64,000 bases of DNA from Vallitalea okinawensis (GTDB lineage Bacteria > Bacillota > Clostridia > Lachnospirales > PQDH01), in assembly GCF_002964605.1 (NCBI RefSeq), contig NZ_PQDH01000003.1:372001-436000 (forward strand), read 5' to 3'. The translations under genes and the position numbers were made by a program. This document shows positions 1 to 8,474 of the stretch, in pieces; positions within the stretch are counted from its first letter, which is position 1, and each line of letters begins with the position of its first letter. A model generated the notes under the pieces. The model made no database searches, was not told the origin of the DNA, and saw only the letters and a list, made by a program, of their open reading frames with translations.

Positions 1-632
1 TTTCTAAGATCAATCAATCTTTTAACTTGATTTTCAGGTAACTCATTAGGTCCACCAATTTGTTTTGAGATGGCTAATAACTTCGCATAAAACTCCAAAC
101 CTTCCATTTTGAAGTAAGCACCCATCAAAGAATCTCCCCAGCTTAATGCACCATGATTTTCAAGTAATACCGCATTATAATTATCAAGGTATTTTTCAAC
201 TGCATCTGGAATCTCTTCTGTAGATGGTGTACCGTATTCAGCTATAGGTACGCATCCTAATGAAATAACAGCTTCTGGCATGATAGGTTGAACAAGTGGT
301 ATACCAGCAATAGCAAAACTTGTCGCATATGGCGGATGAGCATGTACCACAGATTTGACATCTTTACGTTGTTTATAAACACGTAAATGCATTTTTACTT
401 CTGATGAAGGTTTATGACCACCAGATGCTGATAAGACTTTGCCATCAAGATCTACTTTACAGATCATATCCGGTGTCATGAATCCTTTTGATACACCTGT
501 AGGTGTACAGAGTACTTCGTTTTCACTAATTCTAACAGAGATATTACCATCATTAGCAGCAACAAAGCCATTTTGATAAACTCTTCTACCTATTTCACAA
601 ATTTCTTTTTTTATATCGTATTCTCCAAACAT
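1..632 (-). CDS. Class II aldolase (fuculose/rhamnulose-1-phosphate aldolase type), 3' end cut by window
   Basis: This class II (zinc) aldolase of the FucA/AraD fold runs off the left edge with 210 codons visible, so it is nearly full length for the family. The start ATG at 632 follows a GGAGGT box. Visible features are the phosphate-binding GNIS segment near residues 29-32, a catalytic Glu at about 78, zinc ligands in VHAHPP (His97, His99), and His160 in LLENHG. The family cleaves fuculose-, rhamnulose- or ribulose-type 1-phosphates to dihydroxyacetone phosphate and an aldehyde. Its neighbours are a rhamnulokinase and a DeoR regulator on the same strand, so cleavage of the kinase product is the natural inference. 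Fuculose and rhamnulose specificity cannot be separated from the sequence alone. Confidence 0.85.
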   Translation of the reverse strand, partial: MFGEYDIKKEICEIGRRVYQNGFVAANDGNISVRISENEVLCTPTGVSKGFMTPDMICKVDLDGKVLSASGGHKPSSEVKMHLRVYKQRKDVKSVVHAHPPYATSFAIAGIPLVQPIMPEAVISLGCVPIAEYGTPSTEEIPDAVEKYLDNYNAVLLENHGALSWGDSLMGAYFKMEGLEFYAKLLAISKQIGGPNELPENQVKRLIDLR

Positions 633-691
633 TATGTACCTCCTAAATTTGAATGTTGTGGTTTTTATTTGTTTTTCTTTGATTTATCTTT

Positions 692-720
692 ATTTTAACA
701 GGGTTCATCTTTATAGTCAA
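692..720 (-). promoter_or_regulatory. Sigma-A promoter of the class II aldolase
   Basis: On the minus strand TTGACT (720-715) and TAAAAT (697-692) are separated by 17 bp, about 60 bp upstream of the aldolase start. A/T-rich motifs shared with the rhaB promoter lie on both sides (see findings). Confidence 0.6.
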
Positions 721-832
721 CATTTATTTGTTTTTTTGTTGTCATATAGTTTTGCTTTCATTGTATTCTCTTTGAAACACAGAAATCTTCAGAAGTATAT
801 CTTATTTGCAAACTATTAGTAATAGTCATCAT

Positions 833-867
833 AAAAAACCCATGATCCGTTTAGAATCATGGGTTTT
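833..867 (-). terminator. Intrinsic terminator after deoR-family gene
   Basis: A perfect 12-bp stem (835-846 with 856-867) with a 9-nt loop is followed on the minus strand by a T run. It lies just past the stop of the DeoR-type regulator, so the aldolase downstream needs its own promoter. Confidence 0.8.
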
Positions 868-874
868 AATCACT

Positions 875-1633
875 TTATGCATATATGATTTCTATGTTTT
901 TTTCTTTAAAAAATTCTTGCCAAGTTATTGGAAGTGATTGATCTGTAATGATGTAGTCAACATCTTCAAATTCATAAGACTTCACAAATGCCTTATGGTT
1001 AAACTTGGTATGGTCAACTACCATAATAATTTTTTCAGCGGACTTAATCATTCTACGTTTTATTTCCGCTTCCATCTCATTAGGTTCAGTTATACCTTTA
1101 TCTTGACTTATACCTCTACAACTCACTATAGCTACATCAACAAAGTAATTATCAAAAGCTCTCTCAGCTAAATGACCAATGAAACTCATGGATTTGTCAT
1201 TGAGCGTTCCACCTGTAAGAATGACTTGGCTTTCATCGCTACCAAGCAATTCATTAGGTATCTTCAATGAATTAGTGATTATGACATGATGTTTGTTTTT
1301 AAGAAACTTTGCAACATAAAGAGCTGTTGTACTCGAATCCATGATGACAGTAGCTCCATCTTTGATCATTTCGCTTGTCTTCTTTCCAATCCGATTCTTT
1401 CCATCCATGTTAGTCGTTTCTCGAATAGTAGCAGATAAATCCGCATTAGTGCTTTCACTTAATACAGCACCACCATATGTTCTCTTAACATGACCATCCT
1501 TTTCCAACTTCTCTAAATCACGACGTATGGTCTCCTCTGTCACTTGATAGAGAGAACTAAGTTCAGGTACCTTAACACTTTTCTCAATTTGTATTTTCTT
1601 TAATATCTCATTTCTTCTATCTATCGCAAGCAA
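875..1633 (-). CDS. DeoR/GlpR-family transcriptional regulator of sugar catabolism
   Basis: This is a 252-residue DeoR-family repressor of typical length. The N-terminal winged helix-turn-helix carries the family pattern (ATIRRDL-like text, here TEETIRRDLEKL, about residues 33-44, then GHVKRTYGGA). The C-terminal DeoRC sensor domain contains the usual ITNS and TGG elements. The start is TTG at 1633, preceded by GAGGTG at 5 nt; no nearby ATG has a site. It sits between the rhamnulokinase and the class II aldolase, all on the minus strand, and family members usually respond to phosphorylated sugars. It is therefore the likely local repressor of both. A terminator follows it. Confidence 0.9.
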   Translation of the reverse strand: MLAIDRRNEILKKIQIEKSVKVPELSSLYQVTEETIRRDLEKLEKDGHVKRTYGGAVLSESTNADLSATIRETTNMDGKNRIGKKTSEMIKDGATVIMDSSTTALYVAKFLKNKHHVIITNSLKIPNELLGSDESQVILTGGTLNDKSMSFIGHLAERAFDNYFVDVAIVSCRGISQDKGITEPNEMEAEIKRRMIKSAEKIIMVVDHTKFNHKAFVKSYEFEDVDYIITDQSLPITWQEFFKEKNIEIIYA

Positions 1634-1709
1634 ATTCTCACCTCGCTTATTAATAATTATCTTTCAATATATACCGAAAGCATCTTAGGAGTGCTATGGA
1701 GTAGTGACT

Positions 1710-3125
1710 TTAATATTCTTCTAACTCAAAGGAATCTCTTACAATCTGTCGGCACTCTTTTAAATTCTTAACATGCCCTAAAGCCTTTAATTGCATAAGA
1801 ACATTACCTGTCACGGATGCTTCTATAGGACCAGCAATAACTCTTTTTCCTATTTTCTCAGCTGTTAAAGTGCATAAAAATTTATCTTGAATACCCCCAC
1901 CAACCATATGCAATACATCAATGGTTTGTCCTGTAACCTCTTCTATTCCTTTAATTTCTTCTTTATACTTATCAGTAATACCATTATAAGCAGCCAAAGC
2001 TATTTCACCCATAGACTCTGGCTCAATACCTTGGTGTTCTCTACAATAAGCTTTAACTTCATTCACCATATTCTTAGGTGCATTGAATCGTTCGTCATTA
2101 GGATTAATCACAAAGTCTCTTCTTATAGCATTTTTAGCTGCATTGATAATTTCTGGATAACCTAAATCAGGTAAATCTTCTGACCACTTCTTCTTTAATT
2201 GTTGTAAAATCCATAATCCAGTGATGTTTTTAAGGAAACGTATCTTCCCTTCTACACCGCCTTCATTGGTAAAATTATGTTCATAGGATTGATCATTAAT
2301 AATTGGTTCTTCACATTCCACTCCTAATAACGACCATGTTCCACAACTTAAATAGGCACTATTTTCTGATGTTAACGGCGATGCACAAACAGCTGAAGCT
2401 GTATCATGACCTCCAACAGCTATAATAGGTACTTGACAAAGACCAACTTCTTCAGCAACATCAGCTCTCAAATGACCAACAACTGTACCTGGCATTATGA
2501 TGTCTTGTAAAATGCCTTTAGGTATATTTAATTTTTCAATAGTTGTATCATCCCAAGTTCGCTCCCTAGCATTAACCATCTGAGAAGTGGAGGCAATAGA
2601 GTACTCAGAATACTTTTCACCACTAAGAAAATACCCAAATAAGTCGGGCATAAACAATAATGCATCAACATTCTTCATTATATCACGTCTTCTTGTGGCG
2701 TCAAAGTATAATTGGTAAACGGTGTTTAACTCCATGAATTGAAGTCCCATACGCTTATAAAATTCTTTAAAAGGTAAGATATCTTCTACTTCATTGATCA
2801 CTTCGTGAGTACGTGCATCGCGGTAGCATACAGGATTAGAAATCAAATGCCCTTCTCTGTCAATCAGCCCATAATCAACACCCCAAGTATCAATAGCAAT
2901 ACCTGATGGGTCAATACCTTTCTTGGCTAACTTTTTTAAACCTATTTTTATTTCATTAAACATTCTAGGAAAATCCCAAAACAAACGCCCATTCATACCT
3001 ACTGGTTCGTTAGCAAATCGATGTATTTCCTCTAAATTAATTTTCTTTCCATCAAAAGTCGATAACATGAGTCGACCACTGGATGCCCCAAAGTCAAAAG
3101 CTAAATTATATATTGGTTGCTCCAT
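1710..3125 (-). CDS. rhaB: Rhamnulokinase (FGGY family)
   Basis: This FGGY-family carbohydrate kinase would phosphorylate L-rhamnulose to the 1-phosphate in the cytoplasm. The N-terminal DFGASSGR (residues 11-18), HRFANEPV and RLFWD motifs and the IDTWGVDYG segment (77-86) are typical of RhaB, and VGGHDTASAV marks the second actin-like domain. I start it at the ATG at 3125 because GGGGGT lies 6-7 nt upstream; an in-frame extension adds 10 residues without a site. The length (471 residues) is normal. It leads a minus-strand group kinase-DeoR-aldolase. No isomerase (rhaA/fucI) is visible in the window. A close FGGY kinase acting on L-fuculose is the main alternative. Confidence 0.85.
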   Translation of the reverse strand: MEQPIYNLAFDFGASSGRLMLSTFDGKKINLEEIHRFANEPVGMNGRLFWDFPRMFNEIKIGLKKLAKKGIDPSGIAIDTWGVDYGLIDREGHLISNPVCYRDARTHEVINEVEDILPFKEFYKRMGLQFMELNTVYQLYFDATRRRDIMKNVDALLFMPDLFGYFLSGEKYSEYSIASTSQMVNARERTWDDTTIEKLNIPKGILQDIIMPGTVVGHLRADVAEEVGLCQVPIIAVGGHDTASAVCASPLTSENSAYLSCGTWSLLGVECEEPIINDQSYEHNFTNEGGVEGKIRFLKNITGLWILQQLKKKWSEDLPDLGYPEIINAAKNAIRRDFVINPNDERFNAPKNMVNEVKAYCREHQGIEPESMGEIALAAYNGITDKYKEEIKGIEEVTGQTIDVLHMVGGGIQDKFLCTLTAEKIGKRVIAGPIEASVTGNVLMQLKALGHVKNLKECRQIVRDSFELEEY

Positions 3126-3190
3126 AAAAATACCCCCTTGGTAAACGTTGATCATGCATTATTTTTGTTGTTTTATGTTTGTTTTTCTTC

Positions 3191-3219
3191 ATTATAGCAT
3201 TAATCATTACCCTAATCAA
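3191..3219 (-). promoter_or_regulatory. Sigma-A promoter of rhaB
   Basis: On the minus strand TTGATT (3219-3214), a 17-bp spacer and TATAAT (3196-3191). The A/C-rich stretch at 3162-3190 directly downstream repeats the motif found at the aldolase promoter and is a candidate DeoR operator. Confidence 0.6.
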
Positions 3220-3225
3220 GAAAAA

Positions 3226-4062
3226 TTAACATCCTCTCTTTAAGCTTGGTGGAATGAGTCTTGATCGTTTGTATTGCTTTGAAAAGGTATAAACATCAGG
3301 ATATCCTAATTTAACGGCTATTTCAGTAAGTGTTAATGAGGTGTTCTCAATATAATAATCAGCTTTTTCTAATAATGATTGAATCAAATATTGTTTTGGT
3401 GTAATACCATAGTAATCTTTAAATAATCTATACACATTTTTACTAGACGTACCGTAAAGTGCAGCTAGTTGCTCCATTTTCAGCTTATGATTGCCCTTCT
3501 TATCGATATACTCCTTTACATTCTTAATCATTTTATCTCTTGAGTAGTAATTGTTCTTACTCCTCATCAACAGATCAGAAAATATTTGATAGAATAGACC
3601 ATGACATAAATGTTCTTTCCCAATCATATCTACTCGGTTATGATAGTCATATAGCTTCTCAAATCTATCTTTAAACTCAGTGTAATTATATACGATCGTT
3701 GTATAATAAAAGGGTTTTCTTAACATTTGAATATATTCTTGGCTGAAGTTATATATACCGAATCGTATTGGAATAATTGATGGCAAATGATGAGTATCTG
3801 CGTATGCACTATGAAGGCAATCATGGCTGACAAATATGAGCCTTCCTGGTTTTAATTCAATCTCTTCACCTTCCACATCATAGTAACCATGACCTTCTTT
3901 AACAAATATTAAATGCAAATCTTGATTTTTACGATTCTCTATTCGCCACTCCTTAGATACTTTTAGATTATATATTGTGTGAATCTTATAAAAGTACTTA
4001 TGAGGTATCACTCGAAGCATTTCTTCAAAGCTATCTTCAATCTCCTTGTCCATTATTGACAT
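3226..4062 (-). CDS. AraC-family regulator with cupin sensor domain
   Basis: The protein has about 278 residues: an N-terminal cupin-like sugar-sensing domain and a C-terminal pair of helix-turn-helices (YIDKKGNHKLKMEQLA onward, ending in a YPDVYTFSKQYKR-type second helix). ATG at 4062 is preferred because GGGAG lies 8 nt upstream; a GTG one codon earlier is also possible. It is divergent from the sulfatase gene across 113 bp, so it probably activates that gene, and possibly rhaB nearby. The inducer is unknown. The tail (PPSLKRGC) replaces the usual PxxYR ending, a mild divergence. Confidence 0.85.
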   Translation of the reverse strand: MSIMDKEIEDSFEEMLRVIPHKYFYKIHTIYNLKVSKEWRIENRKNQDLHLIFVKEGHGYYDVEGEEIELKPGRLIFVSHDCLHSAYADTHHLPSIIPIRFGIYNFSQEYIQMLRKPFYYTTIVYNYTEFKDRFEKLYDYHNRVDMIGKEHLCHGLFYQIFSDLLMRSKNNYYSRDKMIKNVKEYIDKKGNHKLKMEQLAALYGTSSKNVYRLFKDYYGITPKQYLIQSLLEKADYYIENTSLTLTEIAVKLGYPDVYTFSKQYKRSRLIPPSLKRGC

Positions 4063-4175
4063 CACATCTACTCCCTTTTGACATTTTTTATTTTGTGAAA
4101 AACCTTTATAATATACTATTATAACATATTTTGCTCTAGTAAATAATAAAGTAGTCTAAAAGGAGATATGATAAA

Positions 4176-5561
4176 ATGACAAATAATCCAAATGTTTTAT
4201 TCTTTTTCACAGATGATCAGCGATTTGATACCATTCAAGCTCTAGGCAACGAAGAAATCCATACCCCTAACCTTGATGAATTAGTGAAATCAGGTACAAC
4301 ATTTACCCATGCCCACATACCCGGCGGTACAGTAGGAGCAGTATGTATGCCAAGTAGAGCCATGTTGCACACAGGAAGAACCCTCTTTAATTTAGAAAAT
4401 AACGGCAGTACAATACCAGAGAATCACTCAATTTTTGGAGAAACACTAAGAGAGAATGGCTATGAAACCTTTGGTACTGGTAAATGGCATAATGGGAAAT
4501 CTACATTCAATCGAAGTTTTAACCATGGTGCTGAGATATTCTTTGGAGGTATGAATGATCATTGGAATGTTCCAGCTTATCATTATGATCCAACTGGAAA
4601 ATACGCCTCTAGAAAATTCATAAACAACTGGTTATATAATAACAAAGTGGATCATCATGATTGTGATCATATATCGGCAGGAAAGCACTCTAGTGAGTTA
4701 TTCAGCGAATGCTCTATTAAATGGCTACAGGAGTACGATTCTGATAATCCATTTTATATGTACATATCATTTATGGCACCACATGATCCTCGCAGTATGC
4801 CTGATGAATTTTTAAACATGTATGATCCTGAATCCATTACATTACCTAATAATTTCATGGAAGAGCACAGATTTGACTTTGGTATAACAGAAATACGTGA
4901 TGAGTTACTTACCCCCTATCCACGCAGGAAATCTGAAATAAAACGCCATATAGCTGAATATTATGGTATGATTAGCCACTTAGATAATGAGTTAGGTAAG
5001 GTCATTTCTGTATTAAAAGAAAAAGATCTCTATGATAATACAATCATTGTATTTGCAGGCGATAACGGGTTGGCTCTAGGACAACATGGATTAATGGGGA
5101 AACAAAGTTGTTATGAACATAGCATCCGAGTACCGCTTATATTCTCTGGTCCATCTATACCAGTTAATAAACAGTGTAATTCCTATGCCTATCTATTGGA
5201 TATATTCCCAACAATTTGTGATCTACTAGAAATTGAAGCACCGGACTCTGTAGAAGGGTGCAGCCTACTTCCAGCTATCCAACATGACAATAAAATCAGA
5301 GATTATCTCTATTTTGGATATGGTGATTGCTGTCGCGCCATAAAGAATGATCGTTTCAAATTGATTGAGTATCGTACTGAAGAACTGAAGGAGACTCAAT
5401 TATTTGACTTGATTAACGATCCATTAGAAAAGATTAACTTAAGTGAAGATAGTACATTTCACTACATATACAGCGAACTGACTGGTAAACTTCTTGAGTT
5501 TTCTAAAGAATGGAATGATACCAAGCATCCAATTGGTAAGGACTTTTGGGATAAATACTAA
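4176..5561 (+). CDS. Sulfatase, S1 (formylglycine) family
   Basis: This 461-residue type I sulfatase would hydrolyse a sulfate ester, probably on a sugar. It has the metal-binding TDDQR at residues 12-16. The modification motif CMPSR has Cys57 and Arg61; Cys57 would become formylglycine. A GDNGLALGQHG segment toward the C-terminus carries the remaining metal ligands. There is no signal peptide, so it probably acts on imported oligosaccharides in the cytoplasm. A cysteine-type motif in an anaerobe implies an anSME radical-SAM maturase, which is not in this window. AAGGAG lies upstream of the ATG. Its neighbours, a divergent AraC gene and the deoxysugar kinase/aldolase, suggest sulfated fucose or rhamnose substrates; this is inference. 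Confidence 0.9.
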   Translation: MTNNPNVLFFFTDDQRFDTIQALGNEEIHTPNLDELVKSGTTFTHAHIPGGTVGAVCMPSRAMLHTGRTLFNLENNGSTIPENHSIFGETLRENGYETFGTGKWHNGKSTFNRSFNHGAEIFFGGMNDHWNVPAYHYDPTGKYASRKFINNWLYNNKVDHHDCDHISAGKHSSELFSECSIKWLQEYDSDNPFYMYISFMAPHDPRSMPDEFLNMYDPESITLPNNFMEEHRFDFGITEIRDELLTPYPRRKSEIKRHIAEYYGMISHLDNELGKVISVLKEKDLYDNTIIVFAGDNGLALGQHGLMGKQSCYEHSIRVPLIFSGPSIPVNKQCNSYAYLLDIFPTICDLLEIEAPDSVEGCSLLPAIQHDNKIRDYLYFGYGDCCRAIKNDRFKLIEYRTEELKETQLFDLINDPLEKINLSEDSTFHYIYSELTGKLLEFSKEWNDTKHPIGKDFWDKY

Positions 5562-5626
5562 TTAATCTCAGCTATTATTCATTAAGGTACCTTAACTAAC
5601 ACATCAATAAAATTTCATTACATTAT

Positions 5627-5664
5627 AAAAAGGTAATTCTTTTTCATATATGAATTACCTTTTT
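5627..5664. terminator. Bidirectional terminator between sulfatase and nfnB
   Basis: A 13-bp perfect stem (5627-5639 with 5652-5664) is flanked by A and T runs on opposite sides, so it can stop transcription from both converging genes. Confidence 0.8.
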
Positions 5665-5674
5665 ATTGAAAACA

Positions 5675-7063
5675 TTATTTGTTCAGTTTTTCGTATATTG
5701 CTTTAGCCGCAGTTTTACCAGCACCCATGGCGAGTATAACTGTAGCAGCTCCTGTAACTACATCACCGCCAGCATATACATTTTCAATACTTGTTTCCAT
5801 GGTTTCATCAGTAACAATGATACCACCCCATTTAGTTACATCTAGACCTTCTGTGGTTTGACGAATTAGTGGATTAGGTGTCTGACCTATAGCTATAACT
5901 ACTGTATCGACATCAAGGATAAAGTTACTATCTTCAATTGGAACTGGGCGTCTTCTACCGGAATCATCGGGTTCTCCTAATTCCATTTGAATACATTCCA
6001 TTCCAACTACTTTTCCTTCTTCACCAATAATTCTTGTAGGGTTATTCAACAGTTTAAAAATAATTCCTTCTTCTTTAGCATGTTCAACTTCTTCAGCCCT
6101 AGCTGGAAGTTCTTCCATACTTCTTCTATATACGATGTAAACATTCTTAGCTCCAAGACGTTGTGCTGTTCTAGCAGCGTCCATTGCAACGTTACCACCA
6201 CCTACTACAGCTACATTCTCACCAACTTTAACAGGTGTTGGTGTCTTTGGGAAGCTATATGCTTTCATTAAGTTAGAACGGGTCAGAAACTCGTTAGCTG
6301 TATAAACACCATTAAGGTTCTCACCATCAATTCGCATAAAACGAGGTAATCCTGCTCCAGTACCAACAAATACTGCCTTATAACCTTCCTCTTCAATGAG
6401 TTCATCAATGGTGATAGAACGACCAACGACAACGTTCTTTTCAATCTTAACGCCGAGATCTTTAAGGTTACTTATTTCTTCTTCAACTAACTTCTTAGGC
6501 AATCTGAATTCAGGTATACCATACATTAATACGCCCCCAGGTGTATGTAATGCTTCGAATACAGTAACTTCATAACCATACTTAGCTAAATCAGCTGCGC
6601 ATGAAAGTCCTGCAGGTCCTGCTCCAACTACAGCTACTTTATCACCATTCTTAGTTATATCTATATCAATCTTCTGACCTTTAGCCATCTGGTAATCTGC
6701 TACAAATCGCTCGAGACGACCAATGCCAACAGGTTCACCCTTTTTAGCTCTGACACATAGACCCTCGCACTGACTTTCTTGAGGACAAACACGTCCACAG
6801 ATAGCTGGCAAACCATTTTCACTCGTTATTATCCTGTAGGCCTCTTCGATATTACCTTCTTTTACTTGAGTAATAAATTCAGGAATTGGTACATTCACAG
6901 GACAACCTTTCATACAAGGTTTATGTTTACAATTCAAACATCTTTCAGCTTCTTCTATAGCTTGTTCCAAAGAATACCCTAATGCAACTTCCTCAAAGTT
7001 CTGTACTCTAACTTTAGCATCTTGCTCAGGCATTCCAACTTTTACAGTACTCATATTAGGCAT
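5675..7063 (-). CDS. nfnB: NADH-dependent ferredoxin:NADP+ oxidoreductase, large subunit (NfnB; GltD/GltA-like)
   Basis: This 462-residue flavoprotein belongs to the small-subunit glutamate synthase superfamily. Two N-terminal [4Fe-4S] binding clusters are visible (RCLNCKHKPCMKGCP and CGRVCPQESQCEGLC), followed by an FAD-binding GAGPAGLSCA and an NAD(P)-binding VGGGNVAMDAAR. Such proteins are annotated as homotetrameric NADPH-dependent glutamate synthase, but here the gene overlaps the stop of an NfnA-like gene by 8 bp. This organisation is characteristic of the electron-bifurcating NfnAB complex, which couples NADPH to NAD+ and ferredoxin. The ATG at 7063 is preceded by AGGAGGGG. Sulfide dehydrogenase (SudA) is the alternative name for the same architecture. 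Confidence 0.88.
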   Translation of the reverse strand: MPNMSTVKVGMPEQDAKVRVQNFEEVALGYSLEQAIEEAERCLNCKHKPCMKGCPVNVPIPEFITQVKEGNIEEAYRIITSENGLPAICGRVCPQESQCEGLCVRAKKGEPVGIGRLERFVADYQMAKGQKIDIDITKNGDKVAVVGAGPAGLSCAADLAKYGYEVTVFEALHTPGGVLMYGIPEFRLPKKLVEEEISNLKDLGVKIEKNVVVGRSITIDELIEEEGYKAVFVGTGAGLPRFMRIDGENLNGVYTANEFLTRSNLMKAYSFPKTPTPVKVGENVAVVGGGNVAMDAARTAQRLGAKNVYIVYRRSMEELPARAEEVEHAKEEGIIFKLLNNPTRIIGEEGKVVGMECIQMELGEPDDSGRRRPVPIEDSNFILDVDTVVIAIGQTPNPLIRQTTEGLDVTKWGGIIVTDETMETSIENVYAGGDVVTGAATVILAMGAGKTAAKAIYEKLNK

Positions 7064-7889
7064 AATTTTCCCCTCCTAATCCAACTCGACAAGCGTGCTC
7101 TTCTTCCTTATACATGTTCTGTCTTCTGAGGCATTCATCAAAATCTACTAATAAACCATCAAAATCTGGCCCGTCTACACAAGCAAATTTAGTTTCTCCT
7201 CCGACTGTGACACGACATCCACCGCACATGCCTGTACCATCAATCATTACAGGATTAAGGGATACACCTGTAGCAATTCCTAATGGTTTGGTAACATCAA
7301 CTACAGCCTTCATCATTACCAATGGACCTATAGCAATAATCTCATCATAGACATTCCCCTCATCTAATAACTCTTTCAATACATCTGTAACAAAACCTTC
7401 TTTACCTCTTGAACCGTCATTAGTAGCAAAGTAAACATTCTCTGCAAATGCTTTCACTTCATCTTCTAGTATAATAAATTCATCACTACGACCACCTAGT
7501 ATAACGTCTACTTCAACACCCATCTCATGAAGCTTTTTTAACTGTGGATAAAGCGGCGCTATACCAACTCCACCACCTATGCCTAATACTCGTTTGTGCT
7601 TTTGAAGATGTGTTGGTTGCCCTAGTGGTCCAACAAAATCTTCAACGTGATCTCCTATTTCTTTCTTACTCAGCTGTCTTGTGGAATACCCTACAACTTG
7701 GTAAATAATTGTTACGGACTCCTCATCTCTGTCATAATCAACAATAGTAAGGGGTATACGCTCTCCATCTTCATTAACTCGTAGAATGATGAATTGCCCT
7801 GGTTCGCATTTTCTTGCAACATAAGGTGCCAATATCGTCATTTGCTCAACTGTAGAATTCAATACTTTCTTGTCAATAATCTTATACAT
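7056..7889 (-). CDS. nfnA: NfnAB small subunit (ferredoxin-NADP+ reductase alpha subunit, SudB-like)
   Basis: This 277-residue ferredoxin-NADP reductase-type protein resembles dihydroorotate dehydrogenase electron-transfer subunits. It has an N-terminal FAD domain (RVNEDGERIPLTI), an NAD-binding GIGGGVGIAPLYP and a C-terminal [2Fe-2S] region (GTGMCGGCRV plus a later FACVDGP cysteine). It is translationally coupled to nfnB downstream (8-bp overlap) and has AGGAGG upstream. In the Nfn complex this subunit binds NAD(H) and carries one FAD and the [2Fe-2S] cluster. Homologues beside gltA-like genes have also been called sulfide dehydrogenase subunit B. Confidence 0.88.
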   Translation of the reverse strand: MYKIIDKKVLNSTVEQMTILAPYVARKCEPGQFIILRVNEDGERIPLTIVDYDRDEESVTIIYQVVGYSTRQLSKKEIGDHVEDFVGPLGQPTHLQKHKRVLGIGGGVGIAPLYPQLKKLHEMGVEVDVILGGRSDEFIILEDEVKAFAENVYFATNDGSRGKEGFVTDVLKELLDEGNVYDEIIAIGPLVMMKAVVDVTKPLGIATGVSLNPVMIDGTGMCGGCRVTVGGETKFACVDGPDFDGLLVDFDECLRRQNMYKEEEHACRVGLGGENYA

Positions 7890-8474
7890 CTAATAGTACC
7901 TCCTTACTGAACTGCCTATGTCTTGTTGTCTTATTGATGTTCTCTTAACAAAATCTCCTGGGCCAAAGTACATATTCTCCCCTAAATTGTACTCATATCA
8001 TTAATCCAACGACAACATAGGTGCTATTACCTATCATTATACTATATATTCAATAAAATTGCTTTAATAACTTAATAATTTTTTCACTAAATACTGGATA
8101 TTCCACTCATCCTTTTTATTAAAAATTCATTATAATATTATGATATTATAATGAATTTTCTTTTCACTGTCAACTTCCTTAATCATATTTTTAATTATCT
8201 AACCTGTGCCTCTCATTTCTTTATTCTCTCATTTTAACATTATTTCATCGAAGATTAATAAACATATCTCAGTCAAGTATATACATTTACAGATAATGAT
8301 AAACTAAAATACTCAGTCTCTAACTAATTTTTTTCTAAATTTTATCTAATTCTAAGAAAACTCTAATGTAAAATACATATTTATACATTATAATATATAT
8401 AGGTAATGGCATTAATAGATTCACACGCTATATATTACATTATCTGTAATCAACATTTGATTTGAGGTGTGTTT
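7890..8474. other. 585-bp divergent intergenic region, AT-rich, with long inverted repeat
   Basis: This region separates nfnA (minus) from the glycosyltransferase (plus). I see no coding frame. It must hold both promoters; TATAAT at 8389-8394 is a plausible minus-ten element for the plus-strand gene, but no convincing minus-thirty-five accompanies it. A 17-bp inverted repeat lies at 8122-8159. Confidence 0.5.
8122..8159. repeat. Perfect 17-bp inverted repeat with 4-nt loop
   Basis: Arms AAAATTCATTATAATAT (8122-8138) and its exact complement (8143-8159) are separated by TATG. It lies about 230 bp upstream of nfnA and 315 bp upstream of the glycosyltransferase, so it terminates neither gene in an obvious way. 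It could be an AT-rich operator or a cruciform. Confidence 0.75.

Noticed and set aside
634-819. A 61-codon open frame on the plus strand
   Set aside because: It lies in the promoter region of the aldolase, has no good ribosome site, and its product is a random-looking hydrophobic peptide.
938-1171. Plus-strand open frame inside the DeoR gene
   Set aside because: It is a shadow of the real minus-strand gene; many similar shadows over rhaB, nfnB, eda, typA, carB and others were treated the same way.
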